This document shows, one piece after another, positions 26,393 through 36,266 of a DNA stretch of 64,000 bases. Position 1 is the first letter of the stretch, and each line of letters opens with the position of its first letter. The notes under the pieces were generated by a model that was given only the letters and a program-made list of their open reading frames with translations, searched no databases and had not been told where the DNA came from. The DNA comes from an uncultured Kineothrix sp. (GTDB lineage Bacteria > Bacillota > Clostridia > Lachnospirales > Lachnospiraceae): the NCBI GenBank assembly GCA_910588855.1, contig CAJUSR010000013.1, positions 1 through 64,000 on the forward strand. Reading direction: 5' to 3'. Position numbers and translations under genes: made by a program.

Positions 26393-27880
26393 TTATTTCT
26401 TTAAAATATTCTTCTTATAAAAATCATAAGCCTCATCCCATTCATCCCCGTCTTGCGGTTCATAAACTGCAGGCTCTTCGGAATCGGCAATTACTTTCCG
26501 TGCTTCCTTCAAGTCCTTAATCACACCTTTGGACATAAGCTGTATTGCGATGTTTCCAAATACCGTAGCTTCCACCGGCCCTGCAATCACAGGAATGCCG
26601 CTGGCATATGCGGTAAATTTGCAAAGAAGTTTGCTCTGGATTCCGCCGCCTACCATATGAATGGCATGATAATCCTTTCCGGTGCATGCCTTAATTTCTT
26701 CTAAAGCATAACGGTATTTTAGCGCCAGGCTTTCATTAATGCAGCGTACAATTTCGCCTTCCGTCTGAGGTATCTTCTGTCCGGTCCGTTCACAATATTC
26801 CCTAATCCGTCTAGGTACATTGCCGGAAGGGCTGAACTCCGACGCATCCGGATCAATGAAGCTTTGGAACGGCTCCGCCGCCTCTGCCAGCTTCTCCAAT
26901 TCGGAAAAGCTATACTCTTTCCCTTCCCGAATCCATTGTCTTCTGCTCTCCTGAATCAGCCATAAGCCGATAATATTCTTCAAAAAAGAAGTTTTCCCGT
27001 CAGTTCCCGTTTCGTTGGTAATATTCAGCTCTTCCGACTGTTTCGTCAAAACAGGCTTTTCCAATTCCGTTCCGAACAAAGACCATGTACCGCAGCTTAC
27101 AAAGATAAAGTCATCTTCTTTTGCAGGAACCGCCGTTAAAGCACACTGGGTATCATGCCCTGCTACCGCAATAACATCCATATCCCCTATGCCAAGCTCT
27201 TCCTGTATCTCTTTCCGGATTGGCCCTAAAAGCGTTCCGGTAGGCACTACCTCTGTCAAAATGCTCTCCGGAATACCGAACTTCTCCGCTACTTCCATCA
27301 CCCAGCCGGGTTCCAGAGGATTGCTCATCTGCGTCGTAGACACAATAGACCTTTCGCTCTTCTTTACCCCCGACAAGAAATAATTGAACAAATCCGGCAT
27401 CAACAGCAGGCAGTCCGCCCGGTCAAGAAGCTCCGGGCGCTGTTCCTTTAATGCTAAAAGCTGGAATGCCGTATTGATTTCCATAAACTGGTTGCCTGTT
27501 ATTTCGTAGAAATGTTCCCTTGGAATCAGAGCAAAACCTTTTTCCAAAGCCCCTTCCGTCCTGCCGTCACGATAATGCACCGGGTTCTCCAACAAATAAC
27601 CTTTTTTGTCCAAAAGGCCGAAATCTACGCCCCAAGTATCCACTCCGATGCTATCTACGCTGCCACATGCTTTTGCCTTAATCAACCCTTGCTTAATCTC
27701 ATGGAAAAGGCGAAGCACATCCCAGTACATCGTTCCGTTTAAAATAACCGGGTCATTGGAAAAACGATGGATTTCCTCTACCGTAATTTTATTTCCGTCA
27801 TAGGTTCCAAGCATAACCCTGCCGCTGGAAGCGCCAAAGTCCACCGCAAGGACTTTTGTTTCTTTTTTGGCTACATCCAT
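26393..27880 (-). CDS. fucK: FGGY-family L-fuculokinase / rhamnulokinase
   Basis: The 495-residue protein has the FGGY start LAVDFGASSGRVMLG (ATP loop), DSIGVDTWGVDFGLL, the GHDTQCAL and CGTWSLFG segments, and the C-terminal signature MVGGGIQSKLLCKFTA. By sequence alone it lies near rhamnulokinases (RhaB). The gene directly behind fucI makes L-fuculose the likely substrate, giving L-fuculose 1-phosphate. It starts 17 bases after the fucI stop in one transcript. The symbol follows context; a dual fucose/rhamnose role is possible. Confidence 0.85.
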   Translation of the reverse strand: MDVAKKETKVLAVDFGASSGRVMLGTYDGNKITVEEIHRFSNDPVILNGTMYWDVLRLFHEIKQGLIKAKACGSVDSIGVDTWGVDFGLLDKKGYLLENPVHYRDGRTEGALEKGFALIPREHFYEITGNQFMEINTAFQLLALKEQRPELLDRADCLLLMPDLFNYFLSGVKKSERSIVSTTQMSNPLEPGWVMEVAEKFGIPESILTEVVPTGTLLGPIRKEIQEELGIGDMDVIAVAGHDTQCALTAVPAKEDDFIFVSCGTWSLFGTELEKPVLTKQSEELNITNETGTDGKTSFLKNIIGLWLIQESRRQWIREGKEYSFSELEKLAEAAEPFQSFIDPDASEFSPSGNVPRRIREYCERTGQKIPQTEGEIVRCINESLALKYRYALEEIKACTGKDYHAIHMVGGGIQSKLLCKFTAYASGIPVIAGPVEATVFGNIAIQLMSKGVIKDLKEARKVIADSEEPAVYEPQDGDEWDEAYDFYKKNILKK

Positions 27881-27897
27881 TCTATTTCCTCCGTCTC

Positions 27898-29691
27898 TTA
27901 TTTATAAAGCGGTCCATATGTCTGGCAAGCCCTGAAATCCTGGCCTTCTTTATCCATACCGAATGCATTCCATGCTGCCGGCCTGAATATCTTTTCTTCC
28001 GGAACATTGTGCATCGCAACCGGGATTCTCAACATCGAACACATAGTAATCAAGTCAGCCCCGATATGCCCATAGCTGATTGCCCCATGATTAGCTCCCC
28101 AATTATTCATTACATCATATGCGGTCTTGAATGCGCCTTCCCCTGTTGTCCTGGGTGCAAACCATGTACAAGGCCATGTATAATCTGTCCTCTTCCAAAG
28201 GACATCCGTTACTTCTTCAGGAAGTTTGACCGTCCAGCCTTCTGCAATCTGAAGCATGGGACCAAGGCCTTTTACGAGATTTAAACGGATCATAGTTACC
28301 GGCATCTCTGCTTCTGTCACAAAACGGGAGGAATATCCGCCGCCCCTGAAATAGCCGAAGTCTGCCGCATTCCATGTAGTAGCCTTCAAAATCGCCTCTT
28401 GGTCTTCTTCTGTCACTTCATACCAGGGTTTCATCACTCCGTTTCCGTCCGCATCTTTTGCCTGTCCGTTCGCATCCAGACATGCTGCGCCGGAATTGAT
28501 TAAATGGATAAATCCGCCGGCATCTTTTGCAACGCCTTCAATATCATACCCTGTCGCTTTCTTTACCGCTTCCGGGCTCCAATAGGTACGTACATCCGCA
28601 AAAATCTGAGCGCGGTTTGTAAGAAGTTTCATAAACATCATGCCAAGGCCGTTTAAAACATCATTTTCCGTTGCCAGTACATAAGGCTCCCTTGCGCCGT
28701 TCCAGTCGAAAGAAGTATTCAGCAATGCTTCCGGGAAATCGCAGTTCGGGTAGAAATCCGTCCACTGTCTCTGCCCCTGGAATCCTGCTGCAATGGCATT
28801 GTGCCCAACCATTTCCTCTTCCCTGCCTTCCGGCAAATTCGGGTTGCCATTCATTAAATCTTTGATGATAATCATCATCTTTACGACAAATTCCCAATCT
28901 TTTTCTTTCTCTTCCGCAGATTTCTGCACTGCCGGCGGGTTCTTGTCAAATCCTTCTTTACATTTTTCTTTTGTCCAAGCAAGCGCTTTTTCAAATTCTG
29001 CCTTATCGTAGATTTCTTCTGTCATGCGGCGGATAATTTCCACTTCGTCCACAGACTCTACACGCATCCCCAGATATTCTTCAATGAATGCAGGGTCGAT
29101 AATGGAGCCGCCGATACCCATACAAATAGAACCAATCTGTAGATAAGATTTACCCCTCATCGTAGCTGCTGCCACTGCCGCGCGTCCGAAACGCAGCAAT
29201 TTTTCTTCTACATCTGCCGGAATGTCCGTTGCGTCCGCATCCTGCACATCATGCCCATAAATGCCGAATGCCGGAAGCCCTTTCTGTGCATGGGTAGCCA
29301 GAACGCTTGCAAGATAAACCGCACCCGGCCTCTCCGTTCCGTTGAATCCCCATACGCCTTTAATAGTCATAGGATCCATATCCATCGTTTCCGCACCATA
29401 GCACCAGCAAGGCGTTACAGTCAATGTAATGGAAACCCCTTCTTTTTTAAACTTCTCTGCACATGCTGCCGTTTCGCCCACGCGCCCGATTGTCGTATCC
29501 GCAATAACTACTTTTACAGGCTCACCATTGGAATATTTCAGGTTTTCGGTAAACAGTTTTGCTGCCGCTTTCGCCATATTCATTGTCTGGTCTTCCAGCG
29601 ATTCCCTTACCTTCAAATATCCTCTTCTTCCGTCAATGGTAGGCCTAATACCAATTACCGGATAATCCCCAATCATTCTGTTTTCTGCCAT
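27898..29691 (-). CDS. fucI: L-fucose isomerase
   Basis: The 597-residue protein is close to the 591 residues of E. coli FucI and begins DYPVIGIRPTIDGRRGYLKV, the FucI signature. Later blocks TPCWCYGAETMDMDPM, YLQIGSICMGIGGSI and NNWGANHGAISYGHIGADL match the metal- and substrate-binding parts of the family. It converts L-fucose to L-fuculose in the cytoplasm using Mn2+. AGGAGG lies upstream of the ATG. It diverges from an AraC-type regulator. Confidence 0.96.
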   Translation of the reverse strand: MAENRMIGDYPVIGIRPTIDGRRGYLKVRESLEDQTMNMAKAAAKLFTENLKYSNGEPVKVVIADTTIGRVGETAACAEKFKKEGVSITLTVTPCWCYGAETMDMDPMTIKGVWGFNGTERPGAVYLASVLATHAQKGLPAFGIYGHDVQDADATDIPADVEEKLLRFGRAAVAAATMRGKSYLQIGSICMGIGGSIIDPAFIEEYLGMRVESVDEVEIIRRMTEEIYDKAEFEKALAWTKEKCKEGFDKNPPAVQKSAEEKEKDWEFVVKMMIIIKDLMNGNPNLPEGREEEMVGHNAIAAGFQGQRQWTDFYPNCDFPEALLNTSFDWNGAREPYVLATENDVLNGLGMMFMKLLTNRAQIFADVRTYWSPEAVKKATGYDIEGVAKDAGGFIHLINSGAACLDANGQAKDADGNGVMKPWYEVTEEDQEAILKATTWNAADFGYFRGGGYSSRFVTEAEMPVTMIRLNLVKGLGPMLQIAEGWTVKLPEEVTDVLWKRTDYTWPCTWFAPRTTGEGAFKTAYDVMNNWGANHGAISYGHIGADLITMCSMLRIPVAMHNVPEEKIFRPAAWNAFGMDKEGQDFRACQTYGPLYK

Positions 29692-30029
29692 TTAGCAATA
29701 CCTCCTTCTTCATTCACTCGTTTCGTTTTCCTGATATAGCTTATCCTGTGCGATAACCGCCCCAATCCTAGAGCTGGATATTGTCTGATTCCGCCCCCGG
29801 CGCTGTTATTATCCCCTCCGCTGTTTCGAGGAATACCATCGGGATTATATGTAAAAATACATCCATTACACCCGGACAGACCTTTCTGCCAAGAAATGTA
29901 TAACAACATCCGATTATCACACCATAATTACTCTTAATATAATAATATCACTCGTATTGTGAATCGCATTGTGATATAATAGCATAAAATATAACAATAT
30001 TCACTTTTTGCGCGATAAGGAGAACCTCT
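29692..30029. promoter_or_regulatory. Divergent fucI / AraC control region
   Basis: On the plus strand a -10 TATAAT (29975-29980) precedes the AraC gene. On the minus strand TTCACA (29958-29963), 16 bases and TATATT (29936-29941) form a plausible fucI promoter. Between and over them lies the direct repeat ATTGTGA-5-ATTGTGA (29956-29962 and 29968-29974), the right spacing for two half sites of an AraC activator. No other gene is present. Confidence 0.55.
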
Positions 30030-30887
30030 ATGCTTTATTTAGATTATAATGAAAAACAAATGCATGGAACCAAGGACTTTCCGCTTGCTTTTTACCATGT
30101 AGACAACAGCCATCCCCGTTACGAAATGCCTTTCCATTGGCATAAAGAATATGAAATCGTCAGAGTATTAAAAGGCCAGTTCCGCCTTATGTTGGCTGAC
30201 ACGGAAATCATCGCCAAGCCGGAAGAAAGTTTTTTCATCCCTAGCGGCGCCCTTCATGGCGGCATGCCCGAAAACTGTATTTATGAATGTCTTGTTTTCG
30301 ATTTGGATCTGCTCTTTCTCCATGCAGACGTCTGCCGGAGCTATTTAAAGAAGATAAAGCATCAGGATATTATCGTCCACCCTATCATCACGAAAGATAT
30401 CCCCTCCGTCTGCCAGACCATCGGCAGGCTCTTTTCCACCATATCCGAAAAAAATACAGGTTATGAACTAACTGTCATCGGTATCCTGCTTGAACTGTTC
30501 GGCCTTATTTTCAGGGAAGAATGCTACACTTGCAATATCCCTGGTTACGAATCCCCCTTCCGGCATATGGAACAGCTCAAGCCTGTCTTTGAATATATTG
30601 AAAACCACTATTCTTCCGGTATCAGCCTGCAGCAGTTATCACAGATTTCCGGTATGTCCCCAAAATATTTCTGCCGGTATTTCCAGGCTATTGCACACAA
30701 GACTCCTATGGATTACCTGAACTATTACCGCATAGAACGCGCCTGTACCCTGCTTTGCACCACCGATTCCCCCATCACTGCCATCGCTTATGACTGCGGC
30801 TTCAACGATTGCAGCTATTTCATAAAATTATTTAAAAGATACAAACATATTACCCCCAAACAATACCAAATCCAAATGAAACGATGA
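30030..30887 (+). CDS. AraC-family regulator of fucose genes
   Basis: The 285-residue protein has an N-terminal cupin sensor (MPFHWHKEYEIVRVLKGQF, residues 32-50) and a C-terminal double helix-turn-helix (ISLQQLSQISGMSPKYFCRY and the final SPITAIAYDCGFNDCSYFIK). AAGGAG precedes the ATG. Divergence from fucI suggests that it activates fucose use when sugar binds; that assignment is inference. Confidence 0.9.
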   Translation: MLYLDYNEKQMHGTKDFPLAFYHVDNSHPRYEMPFHWHKEYEIVRVLKGQFRLMLADTEIIAKPEESFFIPSGALHGGMPENCIYECLVFDLDLLFLHADVCRSYLKKIKHQDIIVHPIITKDIPSVCQTIGRLFSTISEKNTGYELTVIGILLELFGLIFREECYTCNIPGYESPFRHMEQLKPVFEYIENHYSSGISLQQLSQISGMSPKYFCRYFQAIAHKTPMDYLNYYRIERACTLLCTTDSPITAIAYDCGFNDCSYFIKLFKRYKHITPKQYQIQMKR

Positions 30888-30925
30888 GCATGAGTTGCTC
30901 TTCTAATGAAGGGCTTTCCTATAAG

Positions 30926-31162
30926 GGATTGGAGTGTCAAAAGGTCTATCCGGCAGCGGCGCCTGACATATGGCACAAAAAAATATTGTGCAAGTGACTT
31001 TTGTACGATGGAGAGGAGACTCTAAAATCGTGGAAGCCAATGCTGAACACGATTTTTGTTTTAAGAGGCTCATCGGAATGCTCCGTACAATGGAACGCGC
31101 ACATATTTTTTGTGCCATATGCCAGACGCCGCTGCCGGATAGACCTTTTGGCACCCCAATCC
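30926..31162. repeat. 237-bp structured repeat A, copy 2
   Basis: Same length and core as copy 1 (661-897). Arms run from GGATTGGAGTGTC to GCACCCCAATCC. Compared with copy 1, the arms differ at element positions 6, 23, 24, 32, 34, 38, 44 and 47 with matching changes on the opposite arm. It lies between the AraC gene and the terminator of the ABC transporter operon. Confidence 0.85.
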
Positions 31163-31170
31163 TATATAGC

Positions 31171-31198
31171 AAAAAGAACAGGGATTGCTCCCTGTTCC
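31171..31198 (-). terminator. Terminator of the ABC transporter operon
   Basis: GAACAGGG (31176-31183) and CCCTGTTC (31190-31197) form the stem, followed on the minus strand by TTTTTGC. Repeat A copy 2 begins nine bases beyond the T run. Confidence 0.8.
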
Positions 31199-31264
31199 TT
31201 TCATTGATAACCAAATTTTTTTCACTTCTATGTGATTTTTATGTCTTAATACCTTCTCTATGAA

Positions 31265-32470
31265 TTAGTCATAAAGGTTAGGAGCGATGGAAGCGTCTTC
31301 CATATTTGTGCTGTCATACCAGTAGCCTTCTGTAGGGATGTCGCTAACTGTTTCGCCGTTTGCAATTGCAGTCAAAGTTTCAACTGTCTTAATACCCATA
31401 GCTAACGGAGACTGTGTAACTGCACCGAACATTGTGCCGTCTTTGATAGCGCCTTTGATAACAGAACCTGCATCAAAGCCTGCTGCAAGGATATCGCCTG
31501 CAGCCGCATCGCTACCAAGTACGCTCAAGTTACCGTTTGCTGTCAAAATACCTTCAGCTGCAACCTGATTGGAACCGAACATGCCGATTGTGTCTTCTTT
31601 ATTCAAAATAGCAGAAGCTTCTGTTGCACAAAGTTCAACTGTTGTCTGAGCCGGAACTGCTACTTCAATGATGATATCAGCACTTGCTTCATCACCTTTG
31701 TCTTTGCAGTTGTTTACATAATATTCATTACCGATAACTGCAACTGTCTTTCCGTCTGCTGCTGCCAATTCACTGAATTTGTCAATGAAACCAAGGCCAC
31801 GGCTTGTGATGGATTCGGAAGTTGCTTCCTGGTTTACTTCACCGATTCTTACAGGTGCGGTTGCATTTGCAATCACATCTTTCAATGCAGGATAAAGATT
31901 TTCTGCTGCTGTTGCGCCTGCACCATAGTTATCTGTAGCGATTGTCGAAAGAACGGAACCAGCGGGAGCCTTCGGGATACCGGAGTCAAAACATACTACC
32001 GGGATACCTTTGTCCATAGCTGTCTGCAATGAGTCAAGACATGCATCCTGATCACAAGCTGCAAGACCGATGCCGTCAGGCTCATTGTTGATTGCACTGT
32101 TAAGCATATTTACCTGATCTGCAATATCGGATTCTGCGTTAGGGCCTGTACAGTTTGCTTTTACACCCAAATCTGCTGCTGCCTGATTAACACCTGTAAC
32201 GGCTGCCTGCCAATAAGAAGACTGATAGCTCTTTACGATGATTTCAAAAGTATAATCGCCGCCTGCTGTAGTTGTTTCTTCTGCCGGAGCTGCTTCCTCA
32301 GCGGGAGCTGCTTCCTCAGCGGGAGCTGCTTCTTCTGCCGGAGCTGCCTCTTCTGCGGGAGCCGCTTCTTCTGCCGGAGCTGCCGCTTCCTGTGTGCTGT
32401 TGCCACAGCCTGCCAAAACGGTTGCTGTCATAGCTGCACACATAAGTACTGCTAAAATTCTCTTTTTCAT
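31265..32470 (-). CDS. Sugar ABC transporter substrate-binding lipoprotein, ribose/fucose type
   Basis: The 401-residue protein has a lipoprotein signal (ATVLAGCGN, Cys22), a linker of repeated AAPAEE units (about 30-66) and a Peripla_BP_4 sugar-binding domain (EIIVKSYQSSYWQAAVTGV onward, with AACDQDACLDSL and IATDNYGAGATAAENL). It captures a monosaccharide outside the cell for the two permeases and ATPase encoded upstream. AGGAGG precedes the ATG. Fucose as ligand is inferred from context. It is the last gene of the operon and is separated from the permease by 173 bases. Confidence 0.92.
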   Translation of the reverse strand: MKKRILAVLMCAAMTATVLAGCGNSTQEAAAPAEEAAPAEEAAPAEEAAPAEEAAPAEEAAPAEETTTAGGDYTFEIIVKSYQSSYWQAAVTGVNQAAADLGVKANCTGPNAESDIADQVNMLNSAINNEPDGIGLAACDQDACLDSLQTAMDKGIPVVCFDSGIPKAPAGSVLSTIATDNYGAGATAAENLYPALKDVIANATAPVRIGEVNQEATSESITSRGLGFIDKFSELAAADGKTVAVIGNEYYVNNCKDKGDEASADIIIEVAVPAQTTVELCATEASAILNKEDTIGMFGSNQVAAEGILTANGNLSVLGSDAAAGDILAAGFDAGSVIKGAIKDGTMFGAVTQSPLAMGIKTVETLTAIANGETVSDIPTEGYWYDSTNMEDASIAPNLYD

Positions 32471-32643
32471 TTTCTTTCCTCCTAAAATATTTGGTTATCT
32501 ATATGATGCCGTTTAGCTCCACGGCTTCCTGTAAAACGGGAAACCGTTTTGCCCGGCTTCATACCACTTTCAGCTTATTTCTTAATTTATCTTATCTCGT
32601 AATCTTTCATTTATCTTATTTTTGCTTCTTTATAGTTTACAGG

Positions 32644-33654
32644 CTATACAGTGGCTGCCTTTCTCTTTTTCAGGATATCTACCATAACCGCGCCAATCAG
32701 TACCAAACCGGTGATAATCTGCTGCCAGTTTGCCTGCAGCCCAATATACGGGAGCCCTGTCTTCAACAAACAGATTACAAATACGCCGAGCAGCGAACCG
32801 CCTACGCTTCCGGAACCTCCGGAAGCTGAAACCCCACCAATAATCGCTCCGCCGATTGCCTCCAGCTCAAATCCGGCTCCCGTGCCGGGCTGTACAGTTG
32901 AAAATACTGCGGAATATGCGATAGATGCCAGACCCGCAAAAAGCCCGGAAATCACATATGCCATAATATGATAAAATTTTACGTTGATGCCCGATAAAAT
33001 CGTAGCTTCCTTGTTGCTGCCGATTGCGATGGTATATCTTCCTATTTTGGTATGGTTCAGCACAAATGCCATCAACAGGACTAAAAGCAGTACCCACACA
33101 AACCCTAACGGATATTTCGTATCCCCAATCGTAATCTTGAAAATATCCCTGAACCAGCTTCCTTCCGAGCCGCTTGTCGGCCATGAAATACCAAAGCTTT
33201 TGGAACATATAGATCCAAGCCCTCTAGTTATCATACACGTACAAAGCGTAGCCAAAAACGGCGGCAGACTCATAATGGATACCAACGTGCCGTTCAAAGT
33301 GCCAATCAATACACCGAACAATACCGATACAATCATCCCTGCCCATGTGGGCCATCCGCAGTGGACTACCAGATAGCCTCCTGCTAAAGAATAACAGATA
33401 AGCCCTGTACCGATGGACAAATCAACCCCTCCGGTAATCAATGGGAAAGTTACGCCGATTGCCATCAACACTATGTAATAAGAGTAATCCATAATACTAA
33501 GTATTGTGGTATATTTTCTAAAGTTCGGACTGAATATACTAAAAAATACAAACAAACAAATCACTACCAGAAGAACGATAAATTTTTGACTTCCCGGCTT
33601 GGATAAAAATGATCCTTTTTTTTCTGCCGGAGTATTCACAACCATTTTATTCAT
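32644..33654 (-). CDS. Sugar ABC transporter permease (RbsC family), second permease
   Basis: The 336-residue protein has about nine membrane segments and the branched/ribose permease signatures TGGVDLSIGTG, NGTLVSIMSLPPFLATL and EAIGGAIIGGVSASGGSGS. It pairs with the permease at 35235-36206, as expected for a heterodimer around one double ATPase. AAAGGAG precedes the start at a slightly long distance, and a second ATG three codons later is possible. Confidence 0.92.
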   Translation of the reverse strand: MNKMVVNTPAEKKGSFLSKPGSQKFIVLLVVICLFVFFSIFSPNFRKYTTILSIMDYSYYIVLMAIGVTFPLITGGVDLSIGTGLICYSLAGGYLVVHCGWPTWAGMIVSVLFGVLIGTLNGTLVSIMSLPPFLATLCTCMITRGLGSICSKSFGISWPTSGSEGSWFRDIFKITIGDTKYPLGFVWVLLLVLLMAFVLNHTKIGRYTIAIGSNKEATILSGINVKFYHIMAYVISGLFAGLASIAYSAVFSTVQPGTGAGFELEAIGGAIIGGVSASGGSGSVGGSLLGVFVICLLKTGLPYIGLQANWQQIITGLVLIGAVMVDILKKRKAATV

Positions 33655-33682
33655 CTTTATAATCTTGCTCCTTTCTCCGTCT

Positions 33683-35179
33683 TTACCCTATTTCCCTCGT
33701 CGCCATATTCATGATTATCTCCTGCGATGCCTCGGAAATATCTATTTCCCCGGTCTTCCTGCCTTCACACATAACGACAATACGATCACTCATCCTCAAA
33801 ATCTCCGTCATTTCGGAAGAAATCATAATAATGGATTTTCCTTCTTCCGCCAAACGGTTCATCAGCTTATAAATCTCATTTTTAGCACCTACGTCAATAC
33901 CCCTGGTAGGTTCATCGAAAATCAGGATATCGCAGTTACGGATTAACCATTTCGCAATAACTACTTTCTGTTGGTTCCCACCAGAAAGGTTTACGACCAA
34001 CTGATCCACCCCGGGCGTCTTGGTTGCCAAAGATTCCACATAATCCTGCGCTATTTTGTTTTCCTTCTTTTTATCAATAAACAGCCCTTTTACGAAGTTT
34101 TCCAGCGCTGCCATTGTAGAATTTTCCGCTACCGATTTCTGGACTACAATACCAAAACGCTTCCGGTCCTCCGACAAATATCCGATGCCATACTTTACCG
34201 CATCCTGAGGGGAATTGATTTCCACTTTCTGTCCGTTAATATAAATATCCCCTCCGGTTTTAGGATCCGCGCCGAAAATTGCCCTCGCTGTTTCCGTCCT
34301 TCCTGCTCCCATCAAGCCTGAAAATCCAAGGACTTCGCCCTTCCTCAATTCAAAGCTGACATCCTGTACCATCCTGCCCGCATTCAGTTTTTCTACCTTC
34401 AGCACTACCGGCGCATCTTTCGGCACTGCGCTTTCCGTCTTCGGGTCTTCATAAATAACACGACCTACCATCATATTGATGATGTCGTCTTTTGTACACT
34501 CTTTGGTAATCAGGGTACCCACATAACCGCCGTCCCTCATAACCGTTACCCTGTCTGTAATGACTTTAATTTCATCCATACGGTGTGAAATATAAACGAT
34601 ACCGAGCTGCTGTTTACGCAAATCCCTGATAATTTTAAAGAGTTCCTCTATTTCCGTTTCCGTCAAAGCAGCCGAAGGCTCATCGAAAATAATTACTTTC
34701 GCTTCGTGGGAAATTGCCTTTGCAATTTCGCACATCTGTTGTTTCCCGACTGTCAGATTGCTCATCATCTCCGTAGGGTCTATGTCGATATGAAGCTTCT
34801 GGAACAGCTTGCTTGCTTCTTCATTCATCTTTTTATCATCAATACGGATTCCCTTTTTAAATTCCCTGCCGATAAAAATATTCTGAGCTACCGTCAGATG
34901 CCCAAGCATATTCAATTCCTGATGCACAATGACAATACCTGCATCCTGCGCTTCCCTTGTATTGTGAAATTCTACTTCTTTCCCTTCAAATACAATGCTT
35001 CCGGAATCTTTTGTATAAATTCCCGTAAGGACTTTCATTAAAGTAGATTTACCAGCGCCATTTTCCCCCATCAGCGCATGCACTTCGCCTTTTTTCACTT
35101 CAAAGTTTACATGATCCAGCGCATGTACGCCCGGGAAAGATTTATCTATTTCATTCATTGTTAAGATTGTATCGCCCAT
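33683..35179 (-). CDS. Sugar ABC transporter ATP-binding protein (RbsA/MglA type, two ATPase domains)
   Basis: The 498-residue protein has two fused nucleotide-binding domains. The first has Walker A GENGAGKST, signature NLTVGKQQMCEIAKA and Walker B VIIFDEPSAAL. The second has a degenerate Walker A (GLMGAGRTE), signature NLSGGNQQKVVIAKW and Walker B ILIFDEPTRGIDVG. It powers import of a pentose or deoxyhexose. It sits between the two permease genes. Confidence 0.95.
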   Translation of the reverse strand: MGDTILTMNEIDKSFPGVHALDHVNFEVKKGEVHALMGENGAGKSTLMKVLTGIYTKDSGSIVFEGKEVEFHNTREAQDAGIVIVHQELNMLGHLTVAQNIFIGREFKKGIRIDDKKMNEEASKLFQKLHIDIDPTEMMSNLTVGKQQMCEIAKAISHEAKVIIFDEPSAALTETEIEELFKIIRDLRKQQLGIVYISHRMDEIKVITDRVTVMRDGGYVGTLITKECTKDDIINMMVGRVIYEDPKTESAVPKDAPVVLKVEKLNAGRMVQDVSFELRKGEVLGFSGLMGAGRTETARAIFGADPKTGGDIYINGQKVEINSPQDAVKYGIGYLSEDRKRFGIVVQKSVAENSTMAALENFVKGLFIDKKKENKIAQDYVESLATKTPGVDQLVVNLSGGNQQKVVIAKWLIRNCDILIFDEPTRGIDVGAKNEIYKLMNRLAEEGKSIIMISSEMTEILRMSDRIVVMCEGRKTGEIDISEASQEIIMNMATREIG

Positions 35180-35234
35180 TTCTTTACCTTCACCTTTCCA
35201 TATTTCTCATAGTTATAATCCAATTGCCCAAACG

Positions 35235-36206
35235 TTAATTTTTCCTACGTCTTGTCGCAACATCCGCATAAACTGCCACGATAACGATGATACCGGTAAT
35301 GATGAGCTGATAATCCTTGCTGAAGCCAAGAGCCAATATACCTTCCTGCAAAAGGGCAATGATAAACACGCCGATTACCGTACCGCTTATGGACGCCAGC
35401 CCTCCGACCATAGACGTTCCGCCCATTACGCATCCTGCAATAGCTTCGTTGTTATACTGATCTCCATACCCCGGCTGCACGGTAGTATAAGCAGCCACAT
35501 AGAAAATAGCCGCAATGCCAACCAGCGTTCCACAGATAACATAAGCCAGCATCTCCCATTTTTTCACATTTACACCGGAAAGGCGGACTGCTTCTTTATT
35601 GCTTCCAAGGCTCAATATGTAACGGCCTGCTTTTGTCTGGTTCAGCAAAATAGAACAAAGGACTGCGAACACAAGAAAGATAACAAGCCCTACCGGAAAA
35701 TTCCCTACTTTTATAAAACTTCTATACCAGCCGTTTGCATCCACTGACTGAGGCCAGCTTACGGACTGGGTCTTTGTAAATACGGACGCAAGCCCTTTGG
35801 CAATATTCATGCTCGCCATCGAAATAATAAAAGGAGGCACTGTCCAATATGACACAAAGTACCCGTTGAATACACCGAATAAAGTGCCGACCAATACACT
35901 AATCACAAGGCTTAATGCCATCGGAACACCATAACTTGTCAAGCAATAGCCGGAAATCAGCGCGGAACAGAACATAACCGGCCCGATAGAAAAATCAATA
36001 CCCCCGGTGGCTATTACAAATGTAACGCCCAAAGATAAAAAACCAAGGAAATACGCATAATTCAATGCGCTCATAATTCTCTGCATGCCGACAAACTTAT
36101 CGCTAAGCATACAAAAAACCGCATACATCAGTAAAAGAACGCCACATAATACAATTCTGTTGATACCAATCTTCTTTACAATTGGATTTTGTTTAATCTT
36201 TTCCAA
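35235..36206 (-). CDS. Sugar ABC transporter permease (RbsC family), first permease
   Basis: The 323-residue protein shows the same family signatures as its partner: VIATGGIDFSIGPVMFCSA, VSYWTVPPFIISMASMN and NEAIAGCVMGGTSMVGG. It is multi-pass and lies in the cytoplasmic membrane. It follows DUF4867 by 60 bases and precedes the ATPase. Confidence 0.92.
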   Translation of the reverse strand: MEKIKQNPIVKKIGINRIVLCGVLLLMYAVFCMLSDKFVGMQRIMSALNYAYFLGFLSLGVTFVIATGGIDFSIGPVMFCSALISGYCLTSYGVPMALSLVISVLVGTLFGVFNGYFVSYWTVPPFIISMASMNIAKGLASVFTKTQSVSWPQSVDANGWYRSFIKVGNFPVGLVIFLVFAVLCSILLNQTKAGRYILSLGSNKEAVRLSGVNVKKWEMLAYVICGTLVGIAAIFYVAAYTTVQPGYGDQYNNEAIAGCVMGGTSMVGGLASISGTVIGVFIIALLQEGILALGFSKDYQLIITGIIVIVAVYADVATRRRKN

Positions 36207-36266
36207 TTTTCTTCCTCCCTACCATATTTCGTTTGTTAACATAACCATTTCCGCATATAAATGCAT

